A DNA stretch of 6,673 nucleotides from assembly GCA_016880225.1 (NCBI GenBank), contig JAEHDT010000179.1, forward strand, positions 1 through 6,673, in the 5' to 3' direction. The DNA is from Gemmatimonadota bacterium. Lineage in GTDB: Bacteria; Gemmatimonadota; Gemmatimonadetes; Gemmatimonadales; GWC2-71-9. Positions 5,263 to 6,673 of the stretch are shown in pieces. Positions within the stretch are counted from its first letter, which is position 1; every line of letters begins with the position of its first letter. The notes below the pieces were generated by a model. The model saw only the letters and a list, made by a program, of their open reading frames with translations, did no database searches and was not told where the DNA came from. The position numbers were made by a program, and so were the translations under genes.

Positions 5263-6673
5263 TTCGCGACGACGCGGGCCACCACGTCGTACAGGAAGTG
5301 CACGCCGAAGGTCAGGTCGTCGAGGCTCACGCGCTCGTCGTTGCCGTGCACGCCGCGCGATTCCGCCTGGTCGAGCGGGAAGGGCGACAGGCCGTAGCTC
5401 ACGATCCCGATGCGCCGGAAATAGTGGCTGTCGGTGAAGCCCGCGAGCGGCGGCGTGGTGACGACGGCGTTGGGCGTGCGCTCGCGCGCCGCCGCGACGA
5501 CGGCCCGGAACAGGTCTGTCTCCACCGGGCTTTCGGTGGCCGGCCAGTTGGGCCCCTGCGGGGTGAGCACGACCCCCGAGTCCGCGACGACGCGCACCAG
5601 GTCGGCCAGGAACGCCTGCGGGTCCTGGCCCGGCAGCAGCCGCACGTCCAGCGCCGCGCGCGCGACCGGTGGGATGACGTTCGTCTTGTCGCTGCCCTGC
5701 AGGCCGGTGATCGAAATCGTGTTGCGGAGCAGTGCGTTGTAGGTGAGGTCGGCCGTGAGCGCGCGCACCGCGACCGTGTCGCGCAGCGCCGCGCGCACGT
5801 CTCCGAGCCATGCGCGTCGCGCCGGATCCGTCTCGATGGTGGACAGATCCCGCAGGTACCGCTCCACCGCCGGCGTGAGGATGAGCGGTGTCTGATAGCT
5901 CGAGATCCGGTCCAATGCCCGCACCAGCCGGTGGACGGGATTGTCGGGCGTCGGGCGCGAGCCGTGGCCCGCGGTGCCGCGCACCGTCACGTCCAGCCAG
6001 AAGGGGGACTTTTCCGTCGTCCCTACCCCGTAGTACTCGATCCGCCCGCTCGGGTCGGCGCGGATCGTACCGCCTTCGTTGATGAGAAACTCGGCGTCCT
6101 GGACCAGCTCGGGGTGATGCTCGACGAACCAGCCGGCGCCGACCCCGCCGCCGATCTCCTCGTCCGCCGTCGCGAGAAATATCACGTCGCGCCTGAGCGG
6201 CACCGCGGCGCGCTTGAGCGTCACCAGCGCCATGAGCTGCGTGATCGCCTCGCCCTTCATGTCGAGCGCGCCGCGGCCCCACACGTACCCGTCGCGCACG
6301 ACGCCCGAAAACGGGTCCACGGCCCAATACTCCGGGCTCGCGAGCACCACGTCCATGTGGTTGAGCAGGATGAGCGGCCGGGCGCTGCCGTCGCCCCGGA
6401 GGCGCGCGTACAGGTTCGCCTTGCCGGGCCTGGGCTCGAACACCTGCGTCTCGATGCCCTCGCGCGCGAGCACCGCCGCGAGCCAGCGCGCGGTCTGGGC
6501 CTCGTTGCCAGGCGGATTGGTGGTGTTGATCGCGATGTACTGCGACAGGAGGCTCGCCGCCTCGCGGCCCACTGCGCGCCATTCGGCGTCGCTGCGAGGC
6601 ACGTCGGATCCGTACAGCCGGGGTGGCAAGAGCACAGGCTGCGACGATGGGCCGAACAAGCCGGGCTGGGGCG
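5259..6673 (-). CDS. M20 family zinc metallohydrolase/peptidase (5' end outside window)
   Basis: This is an M20/M25/M40 family enzyme, a dinuclear zinc carboxypeptidase, aminoacylase or dipeptidase. Numbering from the TTG at 6659, the metal and catalytic residues are His101 and Asp103 (NHMDVV), bridging Asp133 (GRGALDMKG), general base Glu167 with metal ligand Glu168 (ADEEIGG), Glu195 (INEGG) and His438 (GVHGND). The dimerisation or lid domain begins near VRGTAGHGSRP at 227-237, with His232 the usual substrate-contacting histidine. NTTNPPGNE at 45-53 and the C-terminal layout resemble the PM20D1/Cps1-like branch more than DapE or ArgE, but substrate is open. No ATG occurs near the N terminus, and the frame continues without a stop to the right edge, so the true start, possibly with a signal peptide, lies outside; TTG at 6659 would be a poor start. 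The phosphoesterase gene follows with a 4-bp overlap. Confidence 0.93.
   Translation of the reverse strand, partial: PQPGLFGPSSQPVLLPPRLYGSDVPRSDAEWRAVGREAASLLSQYIAINTTNPPGNEAQTARWLAAVLAREGIETQVFEPRPGKANLYARLRGDGSARPLILLNHMDVVLASPEYWAVDPFSGVVRDGYVWGRGALDMKGEAITQLMALVTLKRAAVPLRRDVIFLATADEEIGGGVGAGWFVEHHPELVQDAEFLINEGGTIRADPSGRIEYYGVGTTEKSPFWLDVTVRGTAGHGSRPTPDNPVHRLVRALDRISSYQTPLILTPAVERYLRDLSTIETDPARRAWLGDVRAALRDTVAVRALTADLTYNALLRNTISITGLQGSDKTNVIPPVARAALDVRLLPGQDPQAFLADLVRVVADSGVVLTPQGPNWPATESPVETDLFRAVVAAARERTPNAVVTTPPLAGFTDSHYFRRIGIVSYGLSPFPLDQAESRGVHGNDERVSLDDLTFGVHFLYDVVARVVAK

Noticed and set aside
5263..6582. Upstream extension of the metallophosphoesterase frame to 6582, which would make a 732-aa fusion
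   Set aside because: The upstream part overlaps the M20 gene in another frame on the same strand and is Arg/Gly/Ala-rich without motifs; the GTG at 5262 in a GTGA overlap is a natural start.

Overview
The window is a compact, high-GC (roughly two-thirds G+C) bacterial chromosomal segment. It holds seven protein genes and almost no non-coding DNA. Strong G/C preference at third codon positions produces many long antisense shadow ORFs, which I left out. The protein set (LOG-family nucleotidase, bacterial deoxyhypusine synthase-like protein, cobalamin-type epoxyqueuosine reductase, M20 hydrolase) and the apparently leaderless starts suggest a soil or sediment type high-GC phylum such as Gemmatimonadota. 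That is a soft guess, because there is no rRNA or marker gene to fix it. I saw no mobile element, CRISPR array, tRNA or rRNA.

Layout: (1) Positions 1-2817, minus strand, form a three-gene unit read from right to left: a class V PLP-dependent aminotransferase-fold enzyme, a LOG-family phosphoribohydrolase, and a deoxyhypusine synthase-like enzyme cut by the left window edge. The first two genes overlap by 44 bp, and the second and third are 8 bp apart. (2) Positions 2818-2878 are a 61-bp divergent promoter region and the only real intergenic gap. (3) Positions 2879-4391, plus strand, hold an uncharacterised 88-aa protein, epoxyqueuosine reductase QueG (last step of queuosine tRNA modification) and an uncharacterised 94-aa protein. 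Each is joined to the next by a 4-bp stop/start overlap (ATGA, GTGA). (4) Positions 4384-6673, minus strand, hold an M20 zinc metallohydrolase whose 5' end runs off the right edge. It is followed, again with a GTGA overlap, by a calcineurin-like metallophosphoesterase that converges with the plus-strand unit and overlaps its end by 8 bp.

These are mostly housekeeping-type enzymes. The points most worth a second look are the unusual three-enzyme minus operon ending in a DHS-like protein (bacteria lack eIF5A), the two unknown small proteins that bracket and are coupled to a C-terminally short QueG, and the pair of back-to-back -10-like elements placed 7-8 nt before the divergent start codons. 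I found no clearly new multi-gene system such as a defence island.
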